From assembly GCA_029204225.1 (NCBI GenBank), contig CM055111.1:5828546-5892545 (forward strand): a stretch of 64,000 bases of DNA, read 5' to 3'. The notes under the pieces were generated by a model that saw nothing but the letters and a program-made list of their open reading frames with translations, did no database searches and was not told where the DNA came from. This DNA is from Diphasiastrum complanatum (lineage: Eukaryota > Streptophyta > Lycopodiopsida > Lycopodiales > Lycopodiaceae). Below, one piece after another: positions 35,034-48,544 of the stretch (positions are counted from its first letter, which is position 1; each line of letters starts with the position of its first letter). A program made the translations under genes and the position numbers.

Positions 35034-36156
35034 TGTTTGGAGAAAGAGGGTGTGTCATGTGTGAGAAACAAAAATAGCTCGAAAAGAAAACAAACACTAA
35101 AAAGAAGCAAACGAGAAACGAACTTGAACGGAAAGTGTTCGTGCGCAGCGGAATGAGCTATATGACTCTTTCCCTAAGCATGACTAAGCCTATAAAAAAA
35201 GAATAGAACGTTAGTGACAGAAATCATGGTCATTTTCATTATGTAGCCCAACGTTAATAAAACACCAGAAGAATAATTTGTCACGAACAACTAGGTAAAT
35301 TATCTGTCGCGAATGATTCGCGAATAGCTAGACTAAGCTCAACTGATAATCAGTCGAGAATGATTCGCAAAAGGCAAGACTAAATATTAGTCGTCAACAG
35401 CTAGACTAATAATAACTCGCAAAAACAGATTACCAGATTGAGCAATTAGAAATTCAGACAAAATGAAAAATAAGCATAGCAATATTGACACAGATCTGAA
35501 CGCAAAACAAAAGAGTTGTTATCAGATTAAGTATAGCAAAATATACATGTCAATAGTGTGGTAGAACAGAAGACAATAGTGGATTAAACCACGTGCTCTA
35601 CAAAGCTAATTCAGTCTGTAAGAGGAATAAACCTATTATTGACAAATAAAAAATCAACGCACAAGGCATCTACTTCGTATATCTCTGATAAGCTTCTGAT
35701 GCTAAATCTACACACACTTGATCTTCAATCTCTTAATCAACTGAATACGCAAGTGGTATTTAATATATATATACACAATGTTACAGGTGTGCAGATGAAG
35801 AAAGTACAAAGTGGATGTGTTGTTTGTAGGAGATCGTGGGTGGCTCCAGTCGTTGTCAAATCCGTTAGCACAGTTTCATGGGGTGGGCGTGAAAAGGTCA
35901 CGACGTCAGCCTTCGCTGAAGCGAACATTGGTGAAGATGCAAAAAAAAATGTCAGGGCACCTTTGGCATTTTGTAAGGCAGTGTCGCGTTTTTCGCCTGT
36001 CACAAAACACGTGTAAAAACACAGTGTTGCGATTCTTTCGCCTGTGAGAATTTACATGTAAATATGCAAACTGTGCGACAATGTGAGTAAAAATGCAACA
36101 TGAATGGAGGCAGATTAAAATAGGATTTAAGGAGAGTAGAGGAGATAAATCCAACA
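35034..36156 (-). repeat. Copia-3 5' LTR (about 1.12 kb)
   Basis: Minus-strand start TGTTGGATTTATC and end CCAAACA. Minus-strand TATATATATATTAAATACC near 35775 is a TATA-like box. A related LTR in the same orientation lies at 43350-44541 (shared ATGACTA-CCTATAAAA and AAGACAATAG-GGAT-AAACCAC blocks). Confidence 0.8.
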
Positions 36157-37963
<1,807 letters not shown>

Positions 37964-38817
37964 TATTGGGAAACAGGCAAAATAAAGTGCAGGGTTTAAG
38001 CACGAAACACAAACAGTTCATGTTCGCTCTCTTCAATGAACCTCTACAGCTCTAATACCACTGTTTGGAAACCCGGATGGAATTCGATTCTATCTGCCTG
38101 CTACTGCCTGCTAGATAAAATCTACAATCCTCCAGAGTGTAAACAAACACTACTGACCTACATTGTCATTTGTTTAAGCATTCGACAAAGATGAACCAGT
38201 GTGTGGAATAAAAAATAAACAGTTGAACATGTATAGGCAACAATTAGACATCCAAGCATTCGAGATCATTCAAGTTAAAACTGCATGTGCATTTAAGCTA
38301 CTACATTATCAATGATCCTTTCTTGTAAGAGTCTATGTGACAAACCCACATAGCGTGTCAGCACAAGAGAAGCTATGTCTCTCACAAATAATGTCAGATC
38401 ATCTTGCTTACTAGTGAGCTTCTTGGACATCAGCTGGCAGTTCTATGCCTAGCTCACATTGGTATTTAACCAATTTGATGTTCCAACTGATTCTCTCATC
38501 TTCGATCTGCTTATATGGAGAGAAAGGGTCTAATCTAATCAGTGATTACAAAAATGGCTAGTTAAGCACGTTCTAACAGTACTCGGATTGCCTTCAGCAT
38601 CATCTGTGGAGGTGGATGTCCTCCTGGTACTTGCTTGATCTTGGTTGTACTTGGAGCATGAATATTCGTCGCCTTTCCGTCTGTGCATGTTGTTCAGCTT
38701 CATGTCTTGTTTGGGCTTAGCCTTTGCCTTTGATCTCCTTCGGCCTTCGAACATCTGACCTTCGCCTTCCAGTTTCCTTCAACTGAAACTATTATGTGGC
38801 GGTTATGGTCTGGGGCA
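37964..38817 (-). repeat. Copia-4 3' LTR (about 854 bp)
   Basis: Minus-strand start TGCCCCAGACC after the end of RNase H, and end CCCAATA. Contains a second PBS-like word, TGGTATTAGAGCT, near 38050-38062. Confidence 0.75.
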
Positions 38818-38825
38818 AATTTTGT

Positions 38826-40430
38826 CTATAAGCGTGGTAGCTTTACAATTCCCAGACTCTTCCTTTGCCTCTTGAATAATCCTTTGTATAAGGTCTTGGT
38901 GAAGATGCTTGATACCATCTGCTTCATGCCAATGAAAGTGACTTTTAGCTCGTTCTTTTCAACTAGGTCTCTTATCAAGTGGTACTTGATTGCAACATGT
39001 TTCGTTCTCGAATGAAACACGAGATCCTTCGTCAAGTGTATGGTAGAAGTATTATCCATCTGCGATATCAGAGGCTCTTTGGTCGTTGCGCCCAGTCCGT
39101 CAAGAAACTGTTTGAGCCATGTGAGTTTGTTGGCCATTTTTGCGGTTGCGATATATTTTGCTTCGCAGGATGATTGAGCAATGGTAGTCTACTTCTTGTC
39201 GACCCAGAGAATGGCTACATTTGCTGCATTGGTGCATCCTTTTGAGGCACTTTTATAGTCGCCCTTGAGTGATGCCCAACTTGCATCGCTGTAGGAGTGC
39301 ATCTAGAAGGCATCACGAGAGTAACACACCCTAAAATCCTTCGTCTTCTGAAGGTATTGTAGGATCCGCTTTGCAATTGTGTTGAGCATGGGTTCGTGTT
39401 GAACTAGCTCATTCTAAACATGACATAAGCAATGAACTGGCTCATTCTAAACATGACATAAGCAATGTCGGGGCATGTGTTATCCTCTAGATACATCAGT
39501 GATCCAATCAGTCTCCTGTAAGGCGTGCATTGCATTATCTTTTTCTCTTCGTCAGTTTTCAGACAAACTTCATTTGTCGGAATTATTCCTGCAAGCATTG
39601 GGGTGTTTGTCCCTTTGAAAACTGTCAACCCAAAATCATCTAGAATCTTCTGGATGTACCTAGACTAATGAAGGTATAGTTCTCCTTCATCATAGTTGTG
39701 GTCGATTTGTAAGCCTAGGTAGCATCTAGCTTCTCTAAGGTCTATTATCTTGAAATGTTTCAAGATGTCGCTCTTCACTTCAGCAATCAGTTCTTCGCTT
39801 CTACACAATATCAGTGTGTCGTCTACATACACAACAATGATGATGATCTCCTCATCTGTGACTTTTACATAAACATTGTAATTCGCCATCAGTGGTTGGA
39901 AACCCAAGGATCATAGGGCACGATCCTTCTTCTTGTACCACTGTCGCACGGATTGCTTCAAACCGTAGATTCTTTTGTGCATTCGGCAGGCATAGGTGGG
40001 AAGTGATTCGCAGATGTAACTTGGTGGTTGGTCCATATAGAGTTGTCTAGTTTGCCATGTAGGAATGTTGTCTTCTCATCGACTATGTGAATTTTGAGGT
40101 CAAAGCGATTGCATATGCAAATAGTAAATGTAGGGACACATGCTTCACGACTGGAGAGAAGGTCTCAGTGTAGTCGATGCCATACTTCTGAGAAAATTGC
40201 TTCACTACAAGTTTGGTTTTGTACCTCGAAACATTTCCATTCGGTCCGTACTTCAGCTTGTGTACCCATTTGCATTGCATTGTCTTATGCTTGTCTGGTA
40301 CTAGCTGTAGTGTCCATACCTCGTTCTTTCTCATGGATTCGATCTCTTTGTTCATGGCTTGGATCCATTTGTCCATGTCTAGACCTTCGATGGCTTCCTT
40401 GAAGGTTTGTGGTTTCTCACTAAATGGTCT
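38826..40430 (-). pseudogene. pol: Copia-4 reverse transcriptase and RNase H
   Basis: Frame 40376-40083 has WIQAMNKEIESMRKNEVW, CKWVHKLKYGPNG and KYGIDYTETFSPVV. Frame 39907-39665 contains VVYVDDTLIL, an intact YVDD active site. Frame 39628-39404 has CTPYRRLIGSLMYLEDNTCPD and a short tandem duplication of YVMFRMS at its end. Frame 39137-38826 is the RNase H C-terminus, NTSTIHLTKDLVFHSRTKHV then IFTKTLYKGLF. The four frames are linked by frameshifts or stops. Confidence 0.9.
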
Positions 40431-40483
40431 CCTAGATCTGATAGCTTTGAAGCTATATCAACGCCCTAATAGAAGCAACCTTT

Positions 40484-40494
40484 CTCTGATACCA
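40484..40494 (-). other. Copia-4 primer-binding site
   Basis: Minus strand TGGTATCAGAG, one base beyond the CCAATA end of the 5' LTR. Confidence 0.8.
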
Positions 40495-40495
40495 C

Positions 40496-41359
40496 TATTG
40501 GAAAACAAGAAAAATGGCGTGCAGGGTTCAAGCACAAAACACAAACAATTTGTGTTCACTCTCTACAACGAACCTCTACAACTCTAATACCACAGTTTGG
40601 AAACCCAGATGGAATTCGATTTTGTCTACCAGCTACTGCCTGCTAGATCAGGTCTACAATCCTTCAGAGTGTAGACAAATACTACTGACCTACATTGTAA
40701 TTCATTTAAGCATTCGACAAAGATGAACCAGTGTGAAAAATAATGAATAAATAGCTGAACATGTATAGACAACAATTAGACATCCAAACATTCTAGATCA
40801 TTCAAGTTAAAATTGCATGTGCATTTAAGCTACTGCATTATCAACGATCCTTTCTTGTAAGAGCGCTATGTGACAACAAACCCACACAACGCTTGGCCGC
40901 AAGAGAAGCTATGTCTCTCATGACTAATGTCAGATTGTCTCGCTTACTAGCGGGCTTCTTGGACATCGACTGGCAGTTCTATGCCTGGCTCACATTGGTA
41001 TTCAACCAATTTGATGTTCCAACCAATTCTCTCATTTTCGATTTGCTTATATGGATGGAGAGAGAAAGGGCTTAATCTAATTAGTGATTACAAGGATGGC
41101 TAGTTAAACACGTTCTAACGATACTCAAATTGCCTTCAACATCATCCGTGGAGGTGGACGTCCTCCTGGTACTTGCTTGATATTGGATGTACTTGGACTG
41201 TAAAGATCCGCCACCTTTCGGTCTTCGCATGTTGTTTGGCTTCGTGTCTTCTTCGGGCTTAATCCTCGCCTTTGAGCTCCTTCGACCTTCGAACATCTGA
41301 CCTTCGCCTTCGAGTGTCCTTCAGCTGAAACCGCTATGTGGCGGTTATGGTTTGGGGCA
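40496..41359 (-). repeat. Copia-4 5' LTR (about 864 bp)
   Basis: Second copy of 37964-38817 in the same orientation. The minus frame 41296-41081 is a translation of LTR sequence shared with 38754-38539, not a gene. Confidence 0.75.
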
Positions 41360-41699
41360 AATTTTGCCTGTGGGTAGTTCCCTTGTAGTTCTGCAGACTC
41401 GAACTCAAAAGCTAACAAAGCTTGGTGGGTAGAACCATTTAGTTTCTTCATTTAGAAGCAATGACAATGGTGAAATTCTTAAGTAGTCTACGAGTGGCCT
41501 TAGAACTTGCCAATGTATCAAAGATAGAAGCCATAATATTTGATGACACTAAGGATTGAAAGGAGTGGACAAGCACGCATACATCATCCTAATAGTACAA
41601 GGTAAATATATGAGAGAAAAAATAAATGAGTAGAAAAAATCATGGATGAAGAAACATAAACATTTACAGAGAAAACTTTTTCCACCTACAACAAGGTAA
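41360..41699. other. Spacer between Copia elements
   Basis: No motif recognised. A minus frame from 41451 runs into the Copia-4 LTR and is not evidence of a gene. Confidence 0.4.
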
Positions 41700-43345
41700 A
41701 ATTATTGTATAAAAGTATGAATGTGTACAAGAATGAAGAATCATCAAAAGGATACCAAGGAGGAGGATTCACCATCAAGTTCGAAAGGCAAGAATAAGAT
41801 TGACAAGACAAAGTACAAGTGTTTCTTTTGTGGAAAGAAAGGGCACTTTGCATCAGAATGTTTCAAGAAGAAGAAGGCACAAAGACAAACAAAACAACAT
41901 TGCACATCAAGAGGAGGAGGAAGATGATGAATAATCATCCTTACTTGCATCCAACTCAACACCATAATCAAATACCAATCCAAGTGAAGCATGGTGGATT
42001 GATAGTGGGGCAAGCTCCCACATGACATTCCAAAAGGACTACTTTTCCACTCTACTCTCTTATGATGTTAAAAAGTTCATTTTATAGCTAGTGATCAAGA
42101 GTGTAGAATAAGTGGTGTAGGTACTATTCAATTGTACTTGGGATCATCCAAAAGGATGAATCTTGAAAATGTCCTTTATGTACCATCTATCACTAAGAAT
42201 TTAATGATTGTTGGCTAATTAATGGATAATGGCCTTCATGTACAATTTAAGCATGGAGTTTGTTCCATCTTTAAGAATGATGATTGCATAGCTAAGGGAT
42301 TTAAACAAGGTAGATTGTTTAAATTAGATTCTAATGTGGAAATGGAGAGCGTTAACATGGCAAAGGAGGAGATCACCAATGTGGAGCTATGGCACAAAAA
42401 GTTGGGCCACCCCAACTTCAAAGCTATGGAATCCATCTGTGGAAAGGAGCTTGCACTTAGACTCCCCAAGAGTTTTTCAAGATGTGGCAAGCAATGTGAG
42501 GCTTGTATCCTCTCAAAGGCTCATAAGCTTCCATTCTCAAGATCTAGTGACAAGATCAAACACTCCTCTTTGATTCATACATTCGGATGTGCATAGCTTC
42601 TCTCAAGAATCTAATGGTGGTGATAAATACTATGTATCTTTTATTGATGATCATTCAAGATATGCTTGGATTTACCTCTTGTCTTACAAAAGTTTGATGT
42701 TTGATTCATTTGTTTAGAAGCTCAAAACACTAGTCAACTTAATACCAAGATTAAGGTATTGAGATGTGATAATGGAGAGTACATCTCCAATAGAATGATA
42801 GAGTTTTATAATTATAATGGCATTATTCGAGGCTCCATTTGGACAACAACCAAATCTCAAAGATCTAAGAATATTTGGATCTACGTGCTATGTACACCAG
42901 TCCTTGGATACAAGGAAGAAGGATGAGAATAACAAAGGGTATAGAGTCTTCAATCCCATCACTAAGAAAGTCATATTGAGTAGGGATGTTAATTTTGATG
43001 AAGGGCACTCTTGTAAAGTGGATGATAATGCTACTAATCATCTTGATGTCAAAGTCCATGGTAGGATGGAGGAGGAGCTTCAAAGAAATCAAGAGCTTGA
43101 GGATCCATCTCAAGATCCAACGACTCCAAGAAGATCCACAAGAGCAAGGGCCGAGCCATTAAGGCTCACTTATGATGGCAAAGGTGAAGAAAGGGAAGAA
43201 ATTTCATCTTTTACTTCATACACTTTCCTTACTTCAATTTTTGATAAACCAACTTGCTATGAAGATGCTTGTAAATCAAAAAATTGGATGAATGCTATGC
43301 AAGTGGAGTATGATGCTCTCATGGAGAATTATTTGGTTGTTGGAT
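41700..43345 (+). pseudogene. pol: Copia gag-protease-integrase fragment, plus strand
   Basis: Knuckle CFFCGKKGHFASEC (41818-41860) is followed by WWIDSGASSHM with an intact protease site (41989-42022), VLYVPSITKNLMIV, LWHKKLGHPNFKAM and CEACILSKAHKLPF. After a frameshift near 42590 come the integrase core (YVSFIDDHSRYAWIY) and C-terminal blocks RIFGSTCYVHQSL and SRDVNFDEGHS. The core segment with the catalytic glutamate is deleted near 42815. The match ends in the first RT residues, CKSKNWMNAMQVEYDALMEN. No LTRs. Same family as 24641-25726. Confidence 0.88.
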
Positions 43346-43349
43346 GTGA

Positions 43350-44541
43350 CTGTGCAAGGTTCAGCCAAATTGCCTCCTTTTTAGCATTCATCGCAACAAT
43401 GTACTATGATTCAATTGATGATAATTCTACTGAGTGTCGAAAATAGGTGAGTAATAGAATGCGAAAACTTCCTACTTCCAATGCATGACTACACCTATAA
43501 AACATTGAATAAAATAGTAGTGATGGAAATCAAATTCAATCTTTAGCAACTAACTTCGCTAGATACTAAGTGATTACGTAGCCAAACATAAAGTATTGAA
43601 TTCTCAAACAATTTCTACCAGTTACAAAAGCAATACAGAGATGCATGCATTCTGACACAAACTAAATGCAATAAGGAAATAATATTGATTCAGAAAAACA
43701 AGATAAGATGCTAATGAGCACAAGACAATAGCGGATAGAAACCACACACTCTAAAGTTGTCTCTGAGTAACTGAGAATAAGTTTGAAATAAGCAACTCTG
43801 CTGATAAGCAATACTCTAAAATAAATCTCTAAAAGAATGAGCTAGAATGCTCAAGAGAGTTCAAGCTTGAAAGCTTGATAAAGAGATAACAACAATACTT
43901 TCTGATTGTGAACGATCTGCTTGATGAGAGCGGAAGAAGCATCGTGTAATTACACTCAACTTTTTCACAATTCACAATGTTGATTGATCATTCTAAAAAT
44001 GAGATGTATGAACAGCTGATTTATCCTAAGTAATTAGGTCATCAAATGTGATTGCCAGTTGGTTGGAGGCTATTGGCATTTATCCAGTTCTTCTCAGAAG
44101 TTGCTTGCTGATAAGCGGTGACAATTGGCCGTAAACAGTCTGTCTACATAAATGAATGTAAACTGTCACTCTGCATAAATGAACATAAACTGCCACAGGT
44201 GAAAAATGTGACACTACATTTTTAGTTATAAATCATGACAGACGAAAAAGGCAAAAAAGGCAACACTACATTTTTGCACGTAATTTTTGATAGGCGAAAA
44301 ATGTGAAAAAGGCAACAGTGTATTTTTACAAGAGATTCCTGACAGACGACATTGTCGGGTTTGTAGAGAGAGAAAATGCGACACTGTTGTCAAACTCCGT
44401 GTATTTCTGCAGACTATGTAGAAACACTTGTAATTCTACAGACTATATAAAGATATGGGAAAATTCGTAAAGCTAGATAAACAGTTGGATGAAGATTAAA
44501 AACCAATTAGCTCTTTAGTAGAAAAGAAAAATAATCCAACA
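43350..44541 (-). repeat. LTR related to Copia-3, minus orientation
   Basis: Minus-strand start TGTTGGATTATTTTTC at 44541 and several blocks shared with 35034-36156. The last roughly 100 bp (low-coordinate end) are not matched, and a Copia fragment abuts there. No PBS or internal region follows, so it is a solo or truncated LTR. Confidence 0.65.
44180..44400. repeat. Degenerate tandem GGCGAAAAATG-CAACA motif array
   Basis: Repeated words ACAGGTGAAAAATGTGACAC, ACAGACGAAAAAGGC, GATAGGCGAAAAATGTG and ACAGACGACATTGTC recur about every 50-70 bp. Inverse relatives occur in the Copia-3 LTR near 35960-36080 (TTCGCCTGTGAG, TTTTTCGCCTGTCAC). Confidence 0.6.
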
Positions 44542-44544
44542 CTC

Positions 44545-45175
44545 AGAATAAGGAATTAGTTCTTATCACTAGAGAGCAACAAAGTAGAACAACAATTATG
44601 TTCCTTATCTGAGCACGTAGTTCATTCATAAATAAAAGAAGTTCTGGTTATGCGTATGCTTATCAGCTTCGGCCATTTCGCTGCACACAAGAATTGTATC
44701 TCCACAAACTTTGCTTGTAAATCTGTGTTAACAACTGAAATTCAGTACAAGATGGAAAGAATGTCGCAGATAGACATGTATCAGAATAGTTATAGGAAAG
44801 CTCAAAGTGTGTTTGCTCAGTTGGTAAGAAGTGTAGTTGTAACAGTCAGAGAAAAGGAATGCACAAGCTTAAGGAAAATTGGCTCTCTCTCCTTTATTGA
44901 CAACGGAAATCTACGTGGATACAAGTGAGCCGGTGTCGCTCTCTTATAGAGATGCACACAAGGCTTAGGTGTCACTCACCAACTATTAGGGTATCGGTTG
45001 AGAACAGACATACATCGTTCTAAAACGTTATGATTCATTTAATGCTCTGAATTTCTAAGATGCAAATAGGCCTTTACATGAATTTAGGCACTATCACATA
45101 TTTATATGTACAAAAACTGAATATTGAAAATTTTATAGCAATTAATGGAATAATGTGGAAATATAGGCCTCGACA
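44545..45175 (-). repeat. Probable 3' LTR of the minus-strand gypsy with post-integrase ORF
   Basis: Minus-strand TGTCGAGGCCTATATTTCC at 45175 directly follows a purine tract. CTCTATAAGAGAG near 44950 (minus strand) is a good TATA box. The far end is not defined because the TGTTGGATT LTR begins at 44541. Confidence 0.55.
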
Positions 45176-45176
45176 T

Positions 45177-45191
45177 ATCCCCTTCCTCAAA
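45177..45191 (-). other. Polypurine tract of the minus-strand gypsy
   Basis: Minus-strand TGAGGAAGGGGAT followed after one base by TGTCGAGG; placed about 125 bp after the end of the extra ORF. Confidence 0.6.
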
Positions 45192-46284
45192 TGTGCAGCA
45201 GCTCACAAACATTGATCAGGTTCTTCTAGCTCTTTTCCTCAAAACTGGTTTTCTGAGGAAGATTGCCTTTTTTATGGCTTCATAGTCTGCATTTACTTGT
45301 TCAACTGCACTGAGGAGTTAGTCATTCAAATTGAGATAATCTTTTTGTAGGGCGAGATCGGGATAGCCTCCCACTCCTCTATTTCCCAAAGGACCGAGTG
45401 GTGCATCAATCAATGTATTCTTTTCAAGATAAACATACCCACTATCTTCAATCAATATTTCAAACATTTCAATAGATGGAACAATTAGGGATAAGGCTGC
45501 ATATGTATACTCGGGAGAGGTTTCTTTTATATACAGCTGTCTGGTTGACAAAAGGGCATAAAAAATGAGAGAGGCCAGATTTAGGTAATAATATGTATAA
45601 TAAGATTTTGTAATTGGATTTATGGATCGAAGCAAATTTGCTCCTTCAATTCTTTTAGGTATTGACAATAGTTTGATTCCCAATCTGTGTATATTTCCCA
45701 CAGATCATGGAAATAAGGTAGATTAGAATTGAAACAGAGATAGGACCAACACTTGATGTAATTCCATAAACATCAAAAGTATTTACAGTACTTATTTTAT
45801 TCACATGCTCGTCTAGCAGGTAAAATAGTGTTTTCAGTTTGTTTGAGGTATTTGAGGATATACATAGATAAACATTCTGTAATCAAATTGATATGCTCAA
45901 GTGGGGCATTGAACTTGTTTTGTACAGTTGCCAAGGCTAATATGCCTTTCTGGTGGTTTGATAGTTTGGCTCACAAATAATAGAGATTGGTATAAGTCCA
46001 AGGACTTTCCCAATACTCCTTGGTGTATCCAAAAAGTTTAGGTAGGAAAAGGTAATCTAATCTCCACTGGAGTTCTAGACTATACAAGGGTGGTAGGAAA
46101 AGGACTAAATCTTGCTGAAACTCCTGAAATATTGACTTCATTAGTGCATATGTTACCTCTCTCTTCTTTGTGTTGCTACCACTTGGTCTGTCGGTACTTG
46201 TTGATTCTTCCTTCGGTTGTGGAGCAACAGTGAGAGGCAATTAGCCTACAACTTCGACAATTTGTATAGACTCCTATGGAACTT

Positions 46285-46440
46285 CGGTATTAGTCTGAGT
46301 AGACTGATCTTGCTTTGCCAAGGAGATAGTTTGAGTGTTTTTGTCCTCTTTCTACACAACTAATTCTATTGTTTGGATGGACTTGTCTTCTTTTGTTGTG
46401 AAGAAGGGCTCAGTCTGAATATCTTTATTTTCTTTTGGAT
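46285..46440 (-). other. Four spaced QT motifs (D-I-Q-T, S-I-Q-T, N-T-Q-T, S-T-Q-T)
   Basis: Within the extra ORF, KDIQTE, KSIQTI, KNTQTI and QSTQTN follow one another about every 11-16 residues. K-x-T-Q-T is the classical motif bound by LC8-type dynein light chain, and tandem spacing of this kind is known in LC8 scaffolds. The link to LC8 is an inference. Confidence 0.5.
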
Positions 46441-46489
46441 TGGTTCTTCTTCGATGATCATCGGCTGACTCGAGCTTGATTTACTTGGC

Positions 46490-47189
46490 CTATTCCAACT
46501 CTTCCTTCAGTTTTTTACACTCCCTCATGAAAGGATGGAGATACTGAAGCTGAAAGAAATTAATAATGTTCTGTTGGACATTCTTCCAAGCAGCTGGATC
46601 AATCCTGTATTTGTCATGGGAAATGCAAGCTGCCAATGTTGATTCAGCACTGATTCTCCACAAAATGGCTTCTTCTGTCTTCTTCTTATAAGTAGCATTG
46701 CTTGCCTTCAGCATCTCAACTGAGCTCTGCAACGACTGGACAGTAAGCTCGAGCTCATTGTACTTGGCTTCGGCTGTCTTTTTCAGCTGTAACATCTTTC
46801 AACTATTCTTGCAGGGCTTTACTAGACATCTGGAGTGCAATTCGGGTGTGTCGCTCCTGGTGCAGTAGACCTTGGAGTGTCTGAACTTGTTGTTTGAGCA
46901 GCACGTTCTCATTTTTTAACTAGTTCGATTGGTCTTGCATTTCTTCCAGCGCTTCTAGAGTAGCATCAAATCTGACTTTGGGTTCTTCTAGGGTTGTATC
47001 CTTCTTTGTCAGCTCAATATGAGCTTGTTTGAGCTCTTTTCTCTTCTTGGACAACTCAGCATTAGCTTCAATCAGCTCATGGTCTTTCTGCGCTAGGTCA
47101 GATCGAGCTGTTGTGAACTTCGTGCTCAACTTCCTTGAAAGTTTTTCTAGTGTGACTGTGTTGCGAATGAAATCCTGAGTATCTAGCAT
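46490..47189 (-). other. Coiled-coil segment of the extra ORF
   Basis: Frames 47189-46920 and 46795-46490 are rich in Lys, Glu, Leu and Ala with heptad spacing (for example LIEANAELSKKRKELKQAHI and ELELTVQSLQSSVEML). They are joined by a short broken stretch. This fits a dimeric coiled coil. Confidence 0.7.
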
Positions 47190-48189
47190 AATGGGCCGAA
47201 GACTTTCTTGAATATGTTTTCATCCAAAATTGCAAGTTCGGCTTCGTCTTCCATTTTTTAGTCTGATTGTCTATCGGGGTACTAGATTTCTTCTTGTTGA
47301 CCGACATCCTGTTGCTGCTGTGCTTCAACCTGCTAGATGTCTTGCTGCTACTCAGCTTATTGTTGTTTTTTGTCTTGAAATTCAGTCTCCATCTCTTGGA
47401 CACTGTTGTCTGGTTTGTATTGGGATGAAGGTGATGATGCCTTCACGGAACTGGCATTCTTCTGGTTTGATGATGATGCCGCTACTTTAGTGGATGTTGC
47501 CTTTGAAGTCTGCATCAATGAATCACCTTCTTCAATGGATGGAGATACTTCCTAGTGCTCTGGAGCTATCCTGATATCTTCCTGCATAGACAGAACTCTA
47601 GCATGCATACGTATATTCCGAACTGCAAGCCTAGTCTTGGAAAATTGCTTATCTGCGATTAATTTACTAATTTACGGAATTGCTTAAAAGCAATTTAACC
47701 AAAGGCAATCGGGTCTCCATCAAGGGCTTTAAGCAAGTATCTCATGTTCGTGGTGGATATGGTATATTCTTGCTTAGGTAAGAATATAGATGAAAGGGTG
47801 AATCTGATGAAGCTTTTGAGATTTGGATCTATAATATATGATAATTTATAGCTCCTTTTCTCAAGATAAGCTCCTAGCTCTATAGTGCCACTTCTAGTGA
47901 TATAATCAAGCTTAGTAGTAGGAATGGTTTCATCTACAGATAAGCCTAATGCGTGACAGTAGAAATCCTCTGTAATAATGATTTGCTGATTGCGGACAAT
48001 ACTGCAAATGTGTCCACCATCATCGGTCTCATCTAAATTTTGAATTAGGTCATGCCATAACTTTGATAAAACAACCGAAGGATCAAATTGAAGCAGTCCT
48101 TCGATTCTAGCTCTAGCAGCAAAAGGTTGAAAAACCAGTAATACTGGTTTTGGGTGGGTTTTGAAAACTATGGTATCGTTAGCGGCCAT

Positions 48190-48544
48190 TGTAAAGATTT
48201 GTAATACAAGGAAGTAGCGATGATAGCAGTCATAACGTTTGATTGCAATCGAAAGTAAAAACATAATGATCCCGAAAGCAAAAGAAAGAGTGGAAGAGAG
48301 AGAACAAAAAAAGCAGAAGTGTTTGAAGTATGAGGTATTAATGGTATGTCAACGGATGGACCAGTATTAATTGGAAGTGACCTTCTCATATTGAAGGTAT
48401 AGCTCCAAAAGCAAAATGAACTAATACTAAAAACAAAAATAAAAACAAAATGCATCAAATGTTTTGCACAATTTGCAAAAGTCAAAATCAGAAACTTGAG
48501 TTTCAGACTGCAAAAAATAAAAATGTACACAATCTGGTGAAAAC
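48190..48544 (-). other. Gypsy spacer between integrase and extra ORF, right part
   Basis: A-rich sequence with no domain. It continues at 53001 once Copia-5 and its AAAAC duplication are removed. Confidence 0.5.
48540..48544. repeat. Copia-5 target-site duplication AAAAC (left)
   Basis: AAAAC directly before TGTGAAAGATT; identical to 52996-53000. Confidence 0.9.

Larger units (their letters stand above)
34050..36156 (-). mobile_element. Copia-3: 5' part of a minus-strand Copia
   Basis: On the minus strand there is an LTR from 36156 to 35034 (TGTTGGATT...CCAAACA), an adjacent iMet-type PBS and gag up to a zinc knuckle. The element then ends at the junction with Copia-2. Protease and the rest of pol are missing. 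Confidence 0.85.
37964..41359 (-). mobile_element. Copia-4: minus-strand Copia with both LTRs, internally deleted
   Basis: Direct repeats at 37964-38817 and 40496-41359 flank an internal region that starts with an iMet-type PBS at 40494 but passes within about 100 bp into the RT domain. Leader, gag, protease and integrase are therefore deleted. RT and RNase H run from 40420 to 38826 on the minus strand. LTR identity is lower than in Copia-1 (roughly 88 percent in a stretch compared by eye), so it is an older insertion. No target duplication was seen. Confidence 0.88.
45318..48189 (-). pseudogene. Large extra ORF downstream of gypsy integrase (globular head, coiled coil, TQT repeats)
   Basis: On the minus strand one coding region runs about 2.9 kb in several frames. 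It starts at ATG 48189 (MAANDTIVFKTHPKPVLLVF) and is open for about 165 codons. This head domain includes LWHDLIQNLDE, FYCHALGLSVDE, FTLSSIFLPK and NMRYLLKALDGDPI, a pattern like the uncharacterised plant transposon-associated domain found in many plant hypothetical proteins. A Ser/Gln-rich linker follows (about 47520-47330), then a long charged heptad region (47189-46490), a run of QT motifs (46440-46285), and a C-terminal part (46240-45971, 45701-45318). It ends just before a purine tract and LTR. Frameshifts and stops are present. No retroviral catalytic motif is seen; function unknown. Confidence 0.65.

Noticed and set aside
38539-38754. Conserved 71-codon frame also seen at 41081-41296
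   Set aside because: Similarity is explained by the two Copia-4 LTRs being copies of each other; not evidence for a gene.
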